In this document: piece by piece, positions 16,020 to 16,619 of the stretch
Numbering within the stretch: the stretch's first letter is position 1
How the letters are laid out: each line of letters opens with the position of its first letter
Origin: Anaerolineae bacterium
GTDB lineage: Bacteria; Chloroflexota; Anaerolineae; 4572-78; J111
Length of the DNA: 16,619 nt
Reading direction: 5' to 3'
Assembly (NCBI GenBank): GCA_020433785.1
Contig: JAGRCC010000212.1
Span: 1-16,619, forward strand
Program-made: the position numbers and the translations under genes
Notes under the pieces: model-generated
What the model saw: the letters and a program-made list of their open reading frames with translations, nothing else
Database searches by the model: none
Told to the model about the DNA's origin: nothing

Positions 16020-16060
16020 AATCGGGTCGCCTCTAGATACTGAGAGATGATCCGATTTTT
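16020..16060 (+). terminator. Rho-independent terminator of dnaA, inside oriC
   Basis: AATCGGGTC (16020-16028) pairs with GATCCGATT (16049-16057), nine pairs with one G-T wobble, and is followed by a T-tract (16056-16060). The loop is 20 nt. It lies between the two DnaA-box triplets, 108 bp after the dnaA stop. Confidence 0.6.
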
Positions 16061-16091
16061 AATTTCCGACGTCAGTCCTTAAACTTTTCCC

Positions 16092-16130
16092 GTCTTAACC
16101 TTCCTAAATTTTATACCCCATCATTAAGAC
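16092..16130. repeat. Inverted repeat between the DnaA-box triplets
   Basis: GTCTTAA (16092-16098) and TTAAGAC (16124-16130) form a perfect 7-bp inverted repeat with a 25-bp spacer. No function is evident. Confidence 0.35.
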
Positions 16131-16183
16131 AAATAATCAGGTACATCGTAATGCCAATTGTCCATTTTCTAGAGTCCACCCAA

Positions 16184-16247
16184 TTACCCACAAATTATGT
16201 GGATAAGTGGCTTATAATTGTGGATAAGTGAGGCTAGTTGGGGATAA
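16184..16247. promoter_or_regulatory. DnaA-box triplet B with an extra opposing box
   Basis: The minus-strand boxes are TTATCCACA at 16198-16206 and 16219-16227 and TTATCCCCA at 16239-16247, spaced 21 and 20 bp. This is the same order and spacing as the triplet at 15955-16005. A plus-strand box TTACCCACA (16184-16192) faces them just upstream. Box 2 is followed by GTGA in both triplets. Confidence 0.85.
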
Positions 16248-16388
16248 CTTTTATTTTTTTAAAGTAAGCATTTTTTCTTTCAACTTCATGACACCACATA
16301 TAGACGAAAAAAAAGCGCGTCCCCCTAGATATAGAGACGTTAAAAATAGTTAAATTTGACAAACCAACTAAAATTTACCTGTCCTAAG

Positions 16389-16419
16389 TTATCCCAAACT
16401 GTCCAAAAATCAATCCACA
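16389..16419 (+). promoter_or_regulatory. Two further plus-strand DnaA boxes, one degenerate
   Basis: TTATCCCAA (16389-16397) matches the box form also seen at 13894-13902. CAATCCACA (16411-16419) has two mismatches to consensus. They start 22 bp apart, keeping the two-turn spacing. Confidence 0.5.
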
Positions 16420-16432
16420 GGCAATCGTAAGA

Positions 16433-16450
16433 GGCTATACCAATATAGCC
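16433..16450. repeat. Hairpin 1 in oriC
   Basis: GGCTATA (16433-16439) and TATAGCC (16444-16450) form a perfect 7-bp inverted repeat with a CCAA tetraloop. No T-tract follows, so it is not a terminator. Confidence 0.6.
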
Positions 16451-16465
16451 GACTCCAGTAATAAC

Positions 16466-16489
16466 CAGCCTACTAGGGATAGTGGGCTG
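16466..16489. repeat. Hairpin 2 in oriC
   Basis: CAGCCTACTA (16466-16475) pairs with TAGTGGGCTG (16480-16489), ten pairs with one G-T wobble, around a GGGA tetraloop. It ends 18 bp before the tandem DnaA boxes of the unwinding element. No T-tract follows. Confidence 0.65.
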
Positions 16490-16507
16490 ACGATGATCGC
16501 CCGCTAC

Positions 16508-16560
16508 TTATCCACTTATCAACAGGCCCTACTATGTATTACTAATATATATAAATATAA
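16508..16560 (+). other. Predicted basal origin unwinding element (BUS-like)
   Basis: Two abutting plus-strand boxes, TTATCCACT (16508-16516) and TTATCAACA (16516-16524), share one base. A GC block GGCCC (16525-16529) follows, then CTACTA (16529-16534) and TTACTA (16539-16544), then an almost pure A/T stretch to 16560. The order of boxes, GC block, DnaA-trio-like triplets and AT-rich DNA is that described for the Bacillus unwinding system. The trio match is imperfect, with TGTA between the two pairs. Confidence 0.65.
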
Positions 16561-16572
16561 AAGGAAAACTAT

Positions 16573-16619
16573 GTGAATATCATGACTAATGACGGATATC
16601 TAACTTTGAGGTATAATTA
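16573..16619 (+). CDS. Possible start of the next gene, cut by the window end
   Basis: AAGGA (16561-16565) lies 7 bases before a GTG at 16573 that opens a frame running to the window end (about 15 codons, NIMTNDGYLTLRYN after the start). An in-frame ATG is at 16582. dnaN often follows dnaA and oriC, but these residues do not resemble a typical DnaN start, so no identity is claimed. A TATAAT at 16612-16617 raises the alternative that this is still promoter DNA. Confidence 0.25.
   Translation, partial: MNIMTNDGYLTLRYN

Larger units (their letters stand above)
15912..16572. other. Predicted chromosomal origin of replication (oriC), downstream part
   Basis: This 660-bp AT-rich region after dnaA holds at least ten DnaA boxes, two near-copies of a three-box module, the dnaA terminator, two hairpins and an unwinding-type element. 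It has no protein-coding frame of note. Together with the upstream cluster at 13884-13957 it fits a bipartite oriC. The call rests on box density and on dnaA context; helix opening was not tested. Confidence 0.85.

Noticed and set aside
16308..16340. A-run with GACG/CGTC flanks as a terminator on the minus strand
   Set aside because: The stem is only four pairs and no gene reads toward it.
16356..16361. Perfect TTGACA in oriC as a promoter -35
   Set aside because: No -10-like sequence lies 16-18 bases downstream.

Overview
The window looks like a chromosomal origin region of a bacterium, most likely an uncultured member of the Chloroflexota (Anaerolineae-like). The phylum call is an inference from protein style: a membrane-anchored STAND/AAA-like ATPase with a Thr/Pro linker, a lipoprotein with 'QYFENGRLEYHPE'-type modules, a DUF11-like surface protein with an 'NLPILIK' segment near its C terminus, and the form of DnaA, CoaE and YchF. 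No rRNA, tRNA, CRISPR array or transposase was seen.

Layout. Positions 161-3489 hold a plus-strand run: an ABC-F ATPase, a CoaE (dephospho-CoA kinase) fused to a GNAT-like domain, and a 72-residue two-helix membrane protein, closed by an apparently bidirectional terminator. A lipoprotein on the minus strand (3556-4245) converges on that terminator. After a 280-bp divergent gap come a secreted seven-repeat Ig-like protein (start probably 4532) and, 44 bp later, a membrane ATPase with a predicted outside TPR region, Thr/Pro stalk, Ig-like domain and poly-Gly tail. These two look like one cell-surface transcription unit. Next are a YchF-like ATPase (true start 10007) and Lon protease, each with its own ribosome binding site, and a strong terminator after lon.

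The last third is replication. dnaA (14508-15911) is flanked on both sides by DnaA-box clusters. Upstream are five boxes at 13884-13957, next to candidate dnaA promoters and a leader of about 450 nt. Downstream are two near-copies of a three-box module (15955-16005 and 16198-16247) separated by the dnaA terminator, then two perfect or near-perfect hairpins. Last comes a unit with the order tandem DnaA boxes, GC block, CTA-rich triplets and AT-rich stretch (16508-16560), which fits a basal origin unwinding element. This resembles a bipartite oriC of the Bacillus type. The window ends about 60 bp later, possibly inside the first codons of the next gene.

The housekeeping genes are ordinary in identity. 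The parts worth a second look are the duplicated origin modules with their hairpins, the ychF promoter that lies upstream of a terminator hairpin, the CoaE-GNAT fusion, and the surface protein/ATPase pair.
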